From assembly GCA_965276825.1 (NCBI GenBank), contig OZ255630.1, positions 2,976,001-3,040,000 on the forward strand: 64,000 nt of DNA, written 5' to 3'. The translations under genes were made by a program, and so were the position numbers. The notes beneath the pieces are model-generated. The model had not been told where the DNA came from, made no database searches, and saw only the letters and a program-made list of their open reading frames with translations. This stretch comes from G965276765 sp965276825 (lineage in GTDB: Bacteria; Actinomycetota; Acidimicrobiia; Acidimicrobiales; Palsa-688). The number at the start of each line of letters is the position of its first letter. Positions within the stretch are counted from its first letter, which is position 1. Below, in pieces: positions 1 to 8,411 of the stretch.

Positions 1-2
1 TG

Positions 3-257
3 TCCTGGCTGCTCTACGTGGTCCACCCTGCGTGGAGCTACCGGCTCAACGCAGATTTCGAGGACCACGCCGAGCACGAGTACGCCCACCTGGTCGATGA
101 GCACCCCGAGTGGGAGGAGCAGCCCTTCGAGAGCGCGTTCGCCGCCGACTACGCCCGCCTCGACACCCTTGCTGACCTCTTCCGCCAGATCGGCTACGAC
201 GAGCGTGTCCACAAACAAGAGAGCCTGGCCGCCATGGACCGCCCACGCTTCGCCTGA
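3..257 (+). CDS. Alternative oxidase-like protein, C-terminal part (partial at window edge)
   Basis: The frame is open from the window edge (phase starting at base 3) to a TGA at 255-257, so the N-terminus lies outside. The visible 84 residues contain NADFEDHAEHEY and, 45 residues later, YDERVHKQES. These resemble the C-terminal E-x-x-H helices that bind the di-iron centre in alternative oxidases (ubiquinol:oxygen oxidoreductases that bypass the proton-pumping terminal oxidases). The protein ends shortly after the last motif, as this family does. The next gene starts 121 bp downstream on the same strand. The family assignment rests on motif resemblance only; another di-iron carboxylate protein remains possible. 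Confidence 0.6.
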   Translation, partial: SWLLYVVHPAWSYRLNADFEDHAEHEYAHLVDEHPEWEEQPFESAFAADYARLDTLADLFRQIGYDERVHKQESLAAMDRPRFA

Positions 258-378
258 CCATCAACGTCGCGGTCCAACCGGATGTCCGCCGCAGTGTTGC
301 GGTTAGGGTGACGAACCGGGGTCCTACTTCCTCCGGCCCTTGGGGGCGGGCACCTCTTGTCACCGGGTGAGGAGCGCT

Positions 379-2175
379 ATGGGTGTCGACGCTGAACCTG
401 TTCCTGAGGATCTGCCTGCTCCAGCGCCGTCGAGCGTGTCTCCTGAGGCCGTTCGCAGCTACCGGTCACAGCTGACACCGGGGGAGGAGACCATCGACCC
501 CGCGACGTGGGCGGGATCCGTCCCCCAGGCCACGGGTATCGCTCCCCGGGTGCGAGTGGGGCGGACCAAGTGGTTCAACCTGTTGTGGTTGCTCCCGATC
601 GGCCTGGTGCTCCTCATCGTGGCGATCGCTGTCGCCAAAGGTCTGCGGGGCGATCCCGCGATCCAACGGTTCATCCGCCGCTACCCGGGCACCAACTACT
701 CGGCCGGGGCGATGGCGGCGACGGGCTTCCCGGCGTGGCTGCGATGGCAGCACTTCTTCAACCTGTTCTTCCTGTTGTTCATGATCCGCTCCGGAGTGCA
801 GATCCTCTCCGACCATCCTCGGCTGTACTGGACCCGGCACTCGACCCCGGGTCGGGACTGGTTCCGGATCCAGAAACCGGTGCCGCCCGATCCTCTGTGG
901 ACGGCCAAGCAGGACTCCATCAGCCTTCCCGGCCAGGTCGGCCTCCCGGGGCTCCGCCACTCCATCGGCCTGGCCCGGTGGTGGCATCTCAGCATCGACA
1001 TGTTGTGGCTGGTCAACGGTCTCGTCTTCTACGTCTTGTTGTTCGTCACTCCTCAGTGGGAGCGTCTCGTGCCGACCAGCTGGAGTGTGTTCCCCGATGC
1101 GTTGTCGGTGATGATCCAGTACCTGTCGTTGAACTGGCCGGTCGAGAACACCTGGGTGGCCTACAACGGTCTGCAACTGATCGCCTACTTCGTCACCATC
1201 TTCGTTGCCGCCCCCTTGGCGCTGGTCACCGGGTTGGGGATGTCCCCCGCCCTGTCCGCCCGCTTCAAGCGGATCAGCAAGGTCTTCAGCATCCAAACCG
1301 CCCGATCCCTGCACTTCCTGGTCCTCGTCTACTTCTTAGGCTTCATCGTCGTTCACGTCTCCCTGGTCTTCGCTACCGGCCTGCTGGTCAACCTCAACCA
1401 CGTCTACGCCGGGCGCACCGACCGCAGTTGGGACGGGTTCTGGATCTTCGCGGTGTCAATGGTCGTTGTCATCGTCGGTTGGGTAGCAGCCACCCCGTTC
1501 ACCCTCCGCCACCCCCGGGCGGTGCAACGCGCCGGCCAAGCGATCATCGGCCCGCTTCAACATCTCTTCGAGCACGTCGACCCCAAACCGGGCGAGTACA
1601 CCGAGAAAGACATCTCCCCGTACTTCTGGCACAACGGCCAGTACCCCGACTCCGACGAATACAAGCACCTCTTCGACGGGCATTTCTCCAGCTGGCGGCT
1701 ACGAATCAACGGCCTGGTCGAGCGTCCCGTCGAGCTCGACCTGCTCCAGCTGCGGGCCTTGCCGCATCACGAGCAGATCACCCAGCACTTCTGCATCCAA
1801 GGATGGTCCGGTGTCGCCAAGTGGGGAGGGGTGTCGATGCGGACCATCATGGACCTCGTCGTGCCGAGCCCTGAGGCCAGGTGGGTGGTCTTCTACTCCC
1901 TCGGCGAGGGAGCCGACAAGGGCGTCTACTACGATGCCCACCCGATCGAGCACATGGCCCATCATCTCACCATGGTCGCCTACGACATGAACGACCAGCC
2001 CCTCAGCTTCGGCCACGGCGCCCCTCTCCGGCTCCGCAACGAGATCGAACTCGGCTTCAAACAAGTCAAATGGATCAAAGGTATCGAGTTCGTCGCCCAC
2101 TACGCCGAGCTCGGCAGCGGTCACGGTGGCTACAACCAAGACCACGAATTCTTCGGGTACCGCCAGTCGATCTGA
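379..2175 (+). CDS. Membrane molybdopterin-dependent oxidoreductase: cytochrome b-type domain fused to sulfite-oxidase-type domain
   Basis: This is a 598-residue protein. I chose the ATG at 379 because GTGAGGAG lies just upstream; a TTG 13 codons earlier has no such site. Residues about 70-400 form a membrane domain with five or so hydrophobic helices and paired histidines (RWQHFFNLFFLL, LARWWHLSIDMLW, SLHFLVLVYF, IVVHVSLVF), as in diheme cytochrome b subunits. The last 200 residues are a sulfite-oxidase/YedY-type molybdopterin domain. Its Cys in HFCIQGWSGVAKWGG is the expected molybdenum ligand. The family fold implies an electron path between haems and Mo in one chain. The substrate cannot be read from sequence. 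It is intact, unlike most genes downstream. Confidence 0.85.
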   Translation: MGVDAEPVPEDLPAPAPSSVSPEAVRSYRSQLTPGEETIDPATWAGSVPQATGIAPRVRVGRTKWFNLLWLLPIGLVLLIVAIAVAKGLRGDPAIQRFIRRYPGTNYSAGAMAATGFPAWLRWQHFFNLFFLLFMIRSGVQILSDHPRLYWTRHSTPGRDWFRIQKPVPPDPLWTAKQDSISLPGQVGLPGLRHSIGLARWWHLSIDMLWLVNGLVFYVLLFVTPQWERLVPTSWSVFPDALSVMIQYLSLNWPVENTWVAYNGLQLIAYFVTIFVAAPLALVTGLGMSPALSARFKRISKVFSIQTARSLHFLVLVYFLGFIVVHVSLVFATGLLVNLNHVYAGRTDRSWDGFWIFAVSMVVVIVGWVAATPFTLRHPRAVQRAGQAIIGPLQHLFEHVDPKPGEYTEKDISPYFWHNGQYPDSDEYKHLFDGHFSSWRLRINGLVERPVELDLLQLRALPHHEQITQHFCIQGWSGVAKWGGVSMRTIMDLVVPSPEARWVVFYSLGEGADKGVYYDAHPIEHMAHHLTMVAYDMNDQPLSFGHGAPLRLRNEIELGFKQVKWIKGIEFVAHYAELGSGHGGYNQDHEFFGYRQSI

Positions 2176-2237
2176 ACGCCCATACCACAGGTGGCCAACC
2201 GCCGGCCGCTGGTCGTCGAAGGGATCAGACCTGGACG

Positions 2238-2576
2238 TCAGGTCTGGCCGGTCAGGACACCTACTACAACGGCTCGAGCAGTCTCGGCCCGGAGGGCATG
2301 GATGGCACCGGCGGGGACAACCATGACATCACCCTGGTCGGCTCCATACCGTTGGTCGGCGACGGTGATCACGGGGCGTCCCTCGATGACCAGCAAGGTC
2401 AGTTCGCCGGGCGCCGGATGGCGAGGCAGCTCTTGGTCCGGCTCGAGGCACACCACGAACACGGTGGTGCCCCGGTCGGAGGTGACGGCGGCCACGACCG
2501 CCTCGCCAGGATCGAACCGGACCACAGACCGGAACGACCCAGTTGCCGCCCCGACCGTCTCTGGTACTTCGTTCAC
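2238..2576 (-). CDS. Small cupin-domain protein
   Basis: A 112-residue protein starting at a GTG with GAGGAG seven bases upstream. It is a single cupin barrel: an H-x-A-P-G-E-L type first motif (PRHPAPGELTLLVIEG) and a second motif region (GDVMVVPAGAIHAL) with the late histidine. The first motif has lost one of the usual two histidines, so metal binding may be weak or absent. It converges on the oxidoreductase gene, 62 bp apart. No specific substrate can be assigned; small cupins include sugar and aromatic binding proteins and non-catalytic sensors. Confidence 0.75.
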   Translation of the reverse strand: MNEVPETVGAATGSFRSVVRFDPGEAVVAAVTSDRGTTVFVVCLEPDQELPRHPAPGELTLLVIEGRPVITVADQRYGADQGDVMVVPAGAIHALRAETARAVVVGVLTGQT

Positions 2577-2754
2577 GACTGCTCCTCACATCGAGTTTTC
2601 CCGTCGAGTATCGCATCCGACCCGGCAGTGGCTCTCGCCGGTCGAGGACCGGTTGGGCTCGACGTCAGCGACGCAGGAACGCGGCAAGGACGAACGCCTC
2701 ACTGAATCTCCGGCTGTTTCGTGGCCGTCAGGAGCGTCAACGTCTGCCGGCTCA

Positions 2755-2865
2755 TCAGGTCCCGCAGGTGGGCGAAAGCCTTCCCCCGCTCGGCTCCTCG
2801 ATCCTGGCGTCGGGGACCTCGCTGACCGAGACGTCTTTCGGACCGTTATACACAACTACGGGCAT
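2755..2865 (-). pseudogene. Remnant N-terminus of a zinc-dependent alcohol/formaldehyde dehydrogenase
   Basis: An ATG at 2865 is preceded by a strong GAGGAGGA site and opens a 36-codon frame. Its first 26 residues (MPVVVYNGPKDVSVSEVPDA, then RIEEPS) match the very conserved start of glutathione-independent formaldehyde/alcohol dehydrogenases. Homology then stops and the frame ends at 2755. The catalytic CGSDLH segment that should follow within 20 residues is missing. The initiation signals are therefore intact but about 90 percent of the gene is deleted. This is one of several deletion scars between 2.2 and 4 kb. Confidence 0.65.
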
Positions 2866-3096
2866 AACTCCTCCTCGTCGATCGCTCCCCGCGATTACCC
2901 CGCCGCCACCGCCCGAAACCAGAAGTGGGCAATGCCGGGTCGTTCGGGCATCCTTGGCCGGCGATCAGCCCGAGCTCGGGCGCCCGCAGGATCGCCGAAC
3001 GCTCCTACTGCCGTCGAGCGGAGCCGCGAGCGCCGACCGGGCTTGGTTGGCCACCAAGTGTCGTCGGGCGGCTGGGGCCAGCCAGGCCCGCTGGGA

Positions 3097-3529
3097 TCAG
3101 TAGGCAGATTCGATCTGGACGGTCAGCCAGGCGGCCACGGTGAGTTGGAGGATTCCCCGGGTGGGCTCGAGGGCCACGGCGTGAGCTGTCTGGGGGATGG
3201 CGGCCAGGCTGACCGAGCGGCTGCCGGTGAAGCGGGCCGCTTGGAGTTGGCCGTCGGGCGGCGGGAACAGCGAGTCCTTCTCACCGAAGACGACCAGCAC
3301 CGGGACGTGTACCTGACCGAGATGGGCCATGTCCGCTCCGAGACCGGCCATGGTCGAGGTCTCGTCGCCGCAGGGGTCGGTGACCTTCTTGTCGACCACG
3401 GCACGCACGATGGCCGGGTTCGCCCGGTAGAAGAAGGTGGCCGGGACCATCGGCGGCTTGGCGAAGGGGGCGTAGCCCGTCGGGCTGGTCGCACACGCCT
3501 GCTTCCACTGGGCGGCATCGGCCATCGCT
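3097..3529 (-). pseudogene. C-terminal fragment of an alpha/beta-hydrolase
   Basis: In the minus frame that ends at 3097 the translation reads as the C-terminal half of an alpha/beta-hydrolase: a beta-strand and acid-loop segment VPVLVVFGEKDSLFPP, then a histidine loop (IPQTAHAVALEPT) near the end. The N-terminal half, including the nucleophile elbow, is absent. Upstream at about 3530 the homology passes directly into a cupin gene in a different frame, so this is a deletion junction, not a natural fusion. It cannot be translated from the cupin start without a frameshift. Confidence 0.65.
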
Positions 3530-3919
3530 GACGCCGTGGTCGAATCCGCCGGGCACGAGGGTGTTGAACACCCGGCCGACCTTGGAGTCACACCGGAACC
3601 CATGCAGCGCGCCGGGTGTGATGTAGACGTAGGTGCCGGGTGGGGCTTCGATTTCTTGGTCGTCGAGCAGGAATACCAGGTAGCCTTCGAGGACGAAGAA
3701 GGCTTCCTCCTCGTTGTCGTGCACGTGTGGGGGAGCGACGACGCCGGGCGGGCAGAGTTCCTCGAACGTGGTTGATCGGCCGCTGCTGGTCGCGTCCGTG
3801 GACAGGAACCGCCAGTAGGTGCCGACGTTCCAAAACGCCGGGGCGTCATCGGCCGTGATTGCCCAGCCCTTGTCCGAGCCTGGGTGTTGACGCAAGAACG
3901 CCTCGTGTGTCTGGTCCAT
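3281..3919 (-). pseudogene. Truncated cupin gene running out of frame into hydrolase sequence
   Basis: The ATG at 3919 has GGAAGGAA upstream. Residues 1-130 form a good cupin: HVHDNEEEAFFVLEGY carries the metal-binding histidine/glutamate set and ITPGALHGF the second motif, close to quercetin-dioxygenase-like cupins of about 150-180 residues. After LVPGGFDHGV (base 3530) the frame continues as arginine/glycine-rich shadow sequence to a stop at 3281, while the other frame encodes the hydrolase tail. The product, if made, would be a cupin with about 80 foreign residues. Its upstream region is cut by the IS at 4012, so the original promoter is probably gone. Confidence 0.7.
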
Positions 3920-4179
3920 CAGATTCCTTCCTTTTCCCTCGTGGTGAGATCAACTGTTTGGGTGGCAGCCGATCGCTGTTCGCAGCGGACGGTCTTGTCG
4001 CCTAGGGCGCTCTAGCTACTTCGTCCTGAAGAAGTCGTGGGGTCGGACGTCTAGTTTCTGCTGATTGCCGGGCGTGTGGTCGTGTGGGGCTGCCGTCCGG
4101 CCGTTTTGGCTTCTCCCGGCGGCCTTTTCGGTCCGTTCGGGACCGTCGGGGCGCGTCGGGTGAAGCCGTCCTGGCCGGG

Positions 4180-5649
4180 TCAGGCAGCAGACGTCGGGGT
4201 CCCGCCAGGATTGGGTGGCTCACTGCCTGCCCGCTCCGGCCGTGATCGTTGATCGCCTCGGCCGGCGGGCTTGCCGGCGAGGGCGGCGACTTTGCTCGAG
4301 TTGTGGGCGAGGACACCCCACCCGCACCAGGTCTGGGCGCCGCTGTGGCCGTCGAAGAGGGTCCGCCGCCACAGGTAGTCCCGTTTCAGGCACGAGATGC
4401 GCGCTTCGCTCCCGGTCCGCCACTTGACGAGGCGCACGAATCCGCGGCCACGCTGGACGCTGGTGCGTGCCGGGCCGGGACGTCCCTTCCTGGGGATGGC
4501 GACGGTCTTGACGCCGAGGCCGACCAGGGCGTCATCGACGCCGGCTTCGCCGTAGCCACGATCAGCGGTGACCGCCCTCGGGGCCCGCCCGAACCGGGCT
4601 TTGACTGCGGCGATGGCGGGGGCGAGCATGGGGGCGTCCGGCGGGTTGCCGATCATCACGGTGTGGTCGACGATGATCCCGTCGACGTTGTCAGCGACCT
4701 GGGCCTTGAAGCCGAACTCGACGGGCCGGCCGAGGCGGCCCTTGCGGATCGGTCGAGCATCAGAATCGTGCAGGGAGACGATCCGGGAGGCACCGTCAGG
4801 GACGCCGCCGGCGACGCGCAGCCGGGTCTGGGCCACGATTGCCTCGAGCAGATCCGAGACCCGGTCGATCTCGGCCAGCGCCTGGAGGGCCCGTCCCGAA
4901 CCGGGTGCTCCCCGGCGTCGGAGGGTCCGTCGGGCGTTGACGGCGACCTGGCGGGCGTCGGCGATGGTGAGCTCGGCGAGGTCGGCGAGCTGGTCGGTGA
5001 TGGCCAGCACCTCGGCTTTGGCGTCATCGTTGCGGCGACGCAGCCACACGGCCACGTCATGGGCCCGCCGGCGCACCGACCGGCCCCGGTCCCGGAACCG
5101 GGTCGACTTCGCCAGCCCGGCCACCTTGACGACCATGACCAGACGGCGCAGGGCGGCGACGCCCTTGCCGAGCAGACCGCTGTCGGTCGGATAGGCAACG
5201 TTCGCCTCGACCACGGTGGTGTCGACCCGCACCTTGTCGAGCCGGACGAGCTTCGCGTCGGCGGCTTTGGCCAGCAGGGCTTCGTTCAACCCGTCGATCA
5301 GGCCAGGTCCGCACCGGGCGGTGATCTTCAACAGGGTCGTCGGGTGCGGGACGGCGGTGTCGAGCGAGATCCGACAGAACCGCCGCCACGCGATCGAGTC
5401 CGACACCTCCGCGCACAGCGTCTCGAAGCCGAGCTTGTAGCGGAACCGGAGGAACATCATCCTCAGGTAGGTCTCGATCGGGATCGACGGCCGACCCTGC
5501 CGGGCCGAGAAGAACGGCACGAACGGGGCGAAGAACCTCGGATCGTCCAACAACACGTCGACGGCGGCCAGCCCGGGAGGCAACCCGAGACAGCACTCCG
5601 GCAGGATCGCGTCCCACAAGGTCGGCGAGGCGTTTATGGTTCGGAGCAT
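4180..5649 (-). CDS. IS transposase (DUF772 / DDE type, IS5-superfamily or ISNCY-like), copy 1
   Basis: A 489-residue transposase counted from the ATG at 5649; a GTG eight codons earlier is also in frame. The N-terminal 90 residues match the DUF772 transposase domain (RPSIPIETYLRMMFLRFRY, then SDSIAWRRFCRI). DDE-type segments follow: VRVDTTVVEANVAYPTD with the first Asp, VTADRGYGEAGVDDAL with the second, and a C-terminal region with the likely Glu (RTGSEARISCLKRD). The protein looks full length and intact. The exact IS family is uncertain; a named family would need an ISfinder comparison. The tail beyond about residue 460 is low-complexity. Confidence 0.88.
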   Translation of the reverse strand: MLRTINASPTLWDAILPECCLGLPPGLAAVDVLLDDPRFFAPFVPFFSARQGRPSIPIETYLRMMFLRFRYKLGFETLCAEVSDSIAWRRFCRISLDTAVPHPTTLLKITARCGPGLIDGLNEALLAKAADAKLVRLDKVRVDTTVVEANVAYPTDSGLLGKGVAALRRLVMVVKVAGLAKSTRFRDRGRSVRRRAHDVAVWLRRRNDDAKAEVLAITDQLADLAELTIADARQVAVNARRTLRRRGAPGSGRALQALAEIDRVSDLLEAIVAQTRLRVAGGVPDGASRIVSLHDSDARPIRKGRLGRPVEFGFKAQVADNVDGIIVDHTVMIGNPPDAPMLAPAIAAVKARFGRAPRAVTADRGYGEAGVDDALVGLGVKTVAIPRKGRPGPARTSVQRGRGFVRLVKWRTGSEARISCLKRDYLWRRTLFDGHSGAQTWCGWGVLAHNSSKVAALAGKPAGRGDQRSRPERAGSEPPNPGGTPTSAA

Positions 5650-5690
5650 GATGGCCCGTATCCCTTCTTGCACAAGGGGTCCGGGCCATC
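5650..5690 (-). promoter_or_regulatory. Hairpin ending directly at the transposase ATG, copy 1
   Basis: Arms GATGGCCCG and CGGGCCATC, with an additional inner CCCTT/AAGGG pairing, end immediately before the ATG at 5649. The ribosome-binding region would be inside this stem. The identical arrangement is at 17580-17620 in copy 2. Confidence 0.65.
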
Positions 5691-6079
5691 ATCCCATCAC
5701 TCGACCCCGCACCCAGGGATCCTGACCAGCCAAAACCGTTGTACTACAAGGGAAGTTGCTCCGACTTCTTCAGGAGCAAGTAGCTAGTAGTTGCTCAGGT
5801 AGGCGGTTGGGTGGTCGGCGTTGAGCGCGAAATAGGCCAGCGCCCAGTTGATGATCCGTGCGCTGGTGACGCCCCTCGGTCGGCGGCCGGCAGCCCGATC
5901 CCTGTGCCCACGGCCGCCCCCCTTTGGGTTGGCACGTTGACGGTCGCGGTTGGCGTGGCACAGTGGTCACGAGGGCACGTGCTGGCGGTCGACGAGCAGC
6001 TCGACTTTGTAAGGGTAGAAGCAGTTGTGTTCGTGGGCTGGCATGCTCTCGGCGAGGGGGCGGGGCAGGCCCGGATCGT

Positions 6080-7472
6080 GTCCCTTGTAGTGGTGTAGCT
6101 GGCGGGTCCCCCTGATGGGTGGGCCACCGGCGTGAAGCTCGTCGTGTTCCTGCAAGAACACACGAAGGAGACCACGCCGGTGACCCTCACCGATTCTGAC
6201 CTGTCCACCTTGCTCGCGGCTGTGAAGGCCGGCGAGATGACTGACACTGTCCGCACCAGCCTGGCCTGGGTGCTCCAGCAGTTGATCGAGGCCGAGCTCA
6301 CCGCGACGATCGGCGCCGCCCCTGGCGAGCACTCATCGGCTCGGACCGCGTTGCGTAACGGGCATCGCCCGAAGCTGATCTCGACCGCCGCGGGCGACAT
6401 CGCCGTCGACATCCCGAAGTTGCGGACGGGCAGTTTCTTCCCGGCCATCCTGGAACGCCGCCGGAGGATCGACCGGGCCTTGTTCGCGGTGGTGATGGAA
6501 GCCTGGGTGCACGGGGTGTCGACCCGCAAGGTCGACGACTTGGTCAAAGCGCTCGGCGCCGCGTCGGGGATCTCGAAGTCGGAGGTGTCACGGATCTGTG
6601 CCGAGCTGGACGTCGATCTGGAGGCGTTCCGGACCCGCCGTCTCGACGGCGCCTTCCCGTACGTGTTCGCGGATGCCACCTACGTCAAGGCCCGGGTCGG
6701 CGGCCGGGTGGTGTCGCGGGCGGTGGTGGTCGCCACCGGGGTCACCGCCACCGGCGACCGCGAAGTGCTCGGTGTCGACGTCGGCGACAGCGAAGACGGC
6801 GCCTTTTGGACCGGGTTCTTCCGGTCGCTGCGCGCTCGGGGACTGTCCGGGGTGCAGTTGGTGATCTCCGACCACCACCTCGGCTTGAAAGCCGCCATCG
6901 CCGCCGTGTTCGTCGGGGCCGGCTGGCAGCGCTGCCGGGTGCACTTCATGCGCAACGTGCTCTCTAGGGTCCCGAAAGCCTCCGCCGAGATGGTCGCGGC
7001 ATCGATCCGGACCGTGTTCGCCCAGCCCGACGCCGCCCATGTCCGTTCCCAGCTGACCGAGATCGCCGGCATGCTCCGACCCCAGTTCCCCGACGTGGCC
7101 GCCATGCTCGCCGACGCCTCCGAAGACGTCCTCGCGTTCACGCACTTCCCGGTCGCCCACTGGCGGAAGATCTGGTCGACCAACCCCCTCGAGCGGCTCA
7201 ACGCCGAGATCAAACGGCGAACCAATGTCGTCGGGATCTTCCCCAACGACCCCAGCGTGCTTCGGCTGATCACCGCAGTCGTCGTCGAAGCCCACGACGA
7301 ATGGCAAGTAGCCGAACGGCGCTACCTGTCCGAAGAGTCCATGGCCAAGCTCCACACCACCCCCGCCCCGACCATCGAAGAGGCGCCCCTGGCCGTCACC
7401 GCCTGAGATACTCGAACAACCACGCCGAGCATTTCACGCCGGCCAACGTCGAGCTACACCACAACACGGGAC
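6080..7472 (+). mobile_element. IS256-family insertion sequence
   Basis: A 1393-bp element bounded by a 21-bp inverted-repeat pair, starting GTCCC and ending GGTGTAGCT at 6080-6100 and complementary at 7452-7472, with 19 of 21 bases matching. It contains a single full-length transposase. I see no convincing 8-bp target duplication (left flank CGGATCGT, right flank GTCAACCA). The element plus 8 bp equals 1401, a multiple of three, and the split host gene stays in phase, which fits a normal IS256 insertion whose duplication has since changed. Confidence 0.85.
6180..7406 (+). CDS. IS256-family (MULE-type) transposase
   Basis: A 408-residue transposase starting at the GTG at 6180 with AAGGAG upstream; an earlier GTG at 6132 gives a poorer N-terminus. 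It shows the family hallmarks in order: LQQLIEAELTATIGA, RNGHRPKLISTAAGDI, RRIDRALFAVVMEAWVHGVS, FADATYVKARVGG with the first catalytic Asp, VQLVISDHHLGLKAA with the second, CRVHFMRNVL, and WSTNPLERLNAEIKRRT with the catalytic Glu. Length and ends are normal, so it is probably active. It carries no passenger genes. Confidence 0.95.
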   Translation: MTLTDSDLSTLLAAVKAGEMTDTVRTSLAWVLQQLIEAELTATIGAAPGEHSSARTALRNGHRPKLISTAAGDIAVDIPKLRTGSFFPAILERRRRIDRALFAVVMEAWVHGVSTRKVDDLVKALGAASGISKSEVSRICAELDVDLEAFRTRRLDGAFPYVFADATYVKARVGGRVVSRAVVVATGVTATGDREVLGVDVGDSEDGAFWTGFFRSLRARGLSGVQLVISDHHLGLKAAIAAVFVGAGWQRCRVHFMRNVLSRVPKASAEMVAASIRTVFAQPDAAHVRSQLTEIAGMLRPQFPDVAAMLADASEDVLAFTHFPVAHWRKIWSTNPLERLNAEIKRRTNVVGIFPNDPSVLRLITAVVVEAHDEWQVAERRYLSEESMAKLHTTPAPTIEEAPLAVTA

Positions 7473-8411
7473 GTCAACCAGGCTCCACGCCGCGTCGGCC
7501 ACGACCTCGTCTGCGGCGACAAGGTTCCAGTGCTGGCCGTGCCCCTTATACGGACACTCCGAGATCGTGTCGCTGAGCTTGAGCACGTCGATCCGGGCGT
7601 CGGCGAACAATAGATAGTACCGCACCGGCAGGTCCGTCTCGAGAAACCGCTTGGGTCGGTAGGATTCCGCCACCACAACGTCGCCGTGCCGTATCACGAG
7701 ATGGTGCGACGACGAGCGGACATCAACGCGATGATAGGGGTCGCGGGGGAGCGAATAGACCGGGTCGTCCTCTTTGATCCACCGGTCCATGGTGCCGTGG
7801 TCGATGGTTACGAGACCTTCGACGTCTGCGCCGGCCGGACCCTCGGGCACAGGCGCGCTGGTGACGGGCTCCCGGAACAGACCGATTCTTGACCTTGAAG
7901 GTCCAACTGCTCGTTTGGCCGTCCTCCTCGAGTACGTCCGCAGCGAGGTCGTCAAGGGGAAACAGCATTGTTGGCGCCACCGTTCCGCTGCGATAGAGAA
8001 ACATGTCGCGACGGCTATCTAACAAGGTTCGGTCTCCAAAGATTGCCCCTCATCCGACGGTGCAGGGGTTCGACTCAGGCAATCTGATCGGGTAGCGCAG
8101 AGACGTTGTAGCTGCCGCGTTGGTGCCCGACCGGGTACGGTCCGAAGGTCAATGTCATAGCAGCACTCTTTTCCCGACGGGGTCGCTACCGTTTACGGAG
8201 TGGCCCCCGAGGTCATCCCTATTTGGTGCTTATGGGTCGTCTCAGCTTGATCAGCAGTGCAGGGTCGCTGCCTCGAATCGGCCGGGTCCGCCAAGCCCCG
8301 GGTTACGAGCAAGCAGGTCGACAGCTTCACGTTTGGAGCATTGTTCGCCCACGGAGTCTTCCTCAGTAGCTTCAGCGTAAGTCAACACGGCAACCGGCCC
8401 GGAGGCCCCTC

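Larger units (their letters stand above)
4012..5787 (-). mobile_element. Insertion sequence, copy 1 (inverted relative to copy 2 at 17484)
   Basis: A 1.78-kb element with one transposase. Its ends are imperfect inverted repeats: TAGCTACTT, then CG (left) or GC (right), then TCCTGAAGAAGTCG, that is 23 of 25 matching bases. The same sequence recurs in opposite orientation at 17484-19258; every stretch I compared is identical. Both copies have TA at both edges, compatible with a short TA-type target duplication, or the TA may belong to the ends. The element sits just upstream of the truncated cupin gene. Confidence 0.9.
5967..8158 (-). pseudogene. DUF427 family gene, decayed and split by an IS256-type element
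   Basis: The original gene can be traced on the minus strand from an ATG at 8158 (MTLTFGPYPVGHQRGSYNV). It has an in-frame TGA at 8075-8077, where VEPLHRRM follows directly. A frameshift leads to FGDRTLLDSRRDMFLYRSG and another near 7890 to GLVTIDHGTMDRWIKEDD and the second domain (VVVAESYRPKRFLETDLP, RYYL, CPYKGHGQHW). The IS256 element at 6080-7472 interrupts after AAWSLVD. The reading resumes at 6079 as DPGLPRPLAESMP to a stop at 5967, in the same phase. Two DUF427 domains in one chain is a known actinobacterial arrangement; the function of the family is unclear. The gene is dead several times over. Confidence 0.7.

Noticed and set aside
466..1314. Long minus-strand open frame inside the molybdopterin oxidoreductase
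   Set aside because: It is Gly/Arg/His-rich shadow translation of a clear plus-strand gene, as expected at this GC content.
4249..5787. A 512-codon frame antisense to the IS transposase, repeated in copy 2
   Set aside because: It exists only because the IS is duplicated. Composition is that of shadow translation and it has no start signals.
5788..5966. Short minus-strand segment with protein-like residues (RIINWALAYFALNADHP)
   Set aside because: No start, no recognisable family and under 60 codons; it may be another gene end, but I cannot support it.
6072..7480. Eight-base target duplication around the IS256 element
   Set aside because: Flanks CGGATCGT and GTCAACCA do not match, so I did not annotate one.
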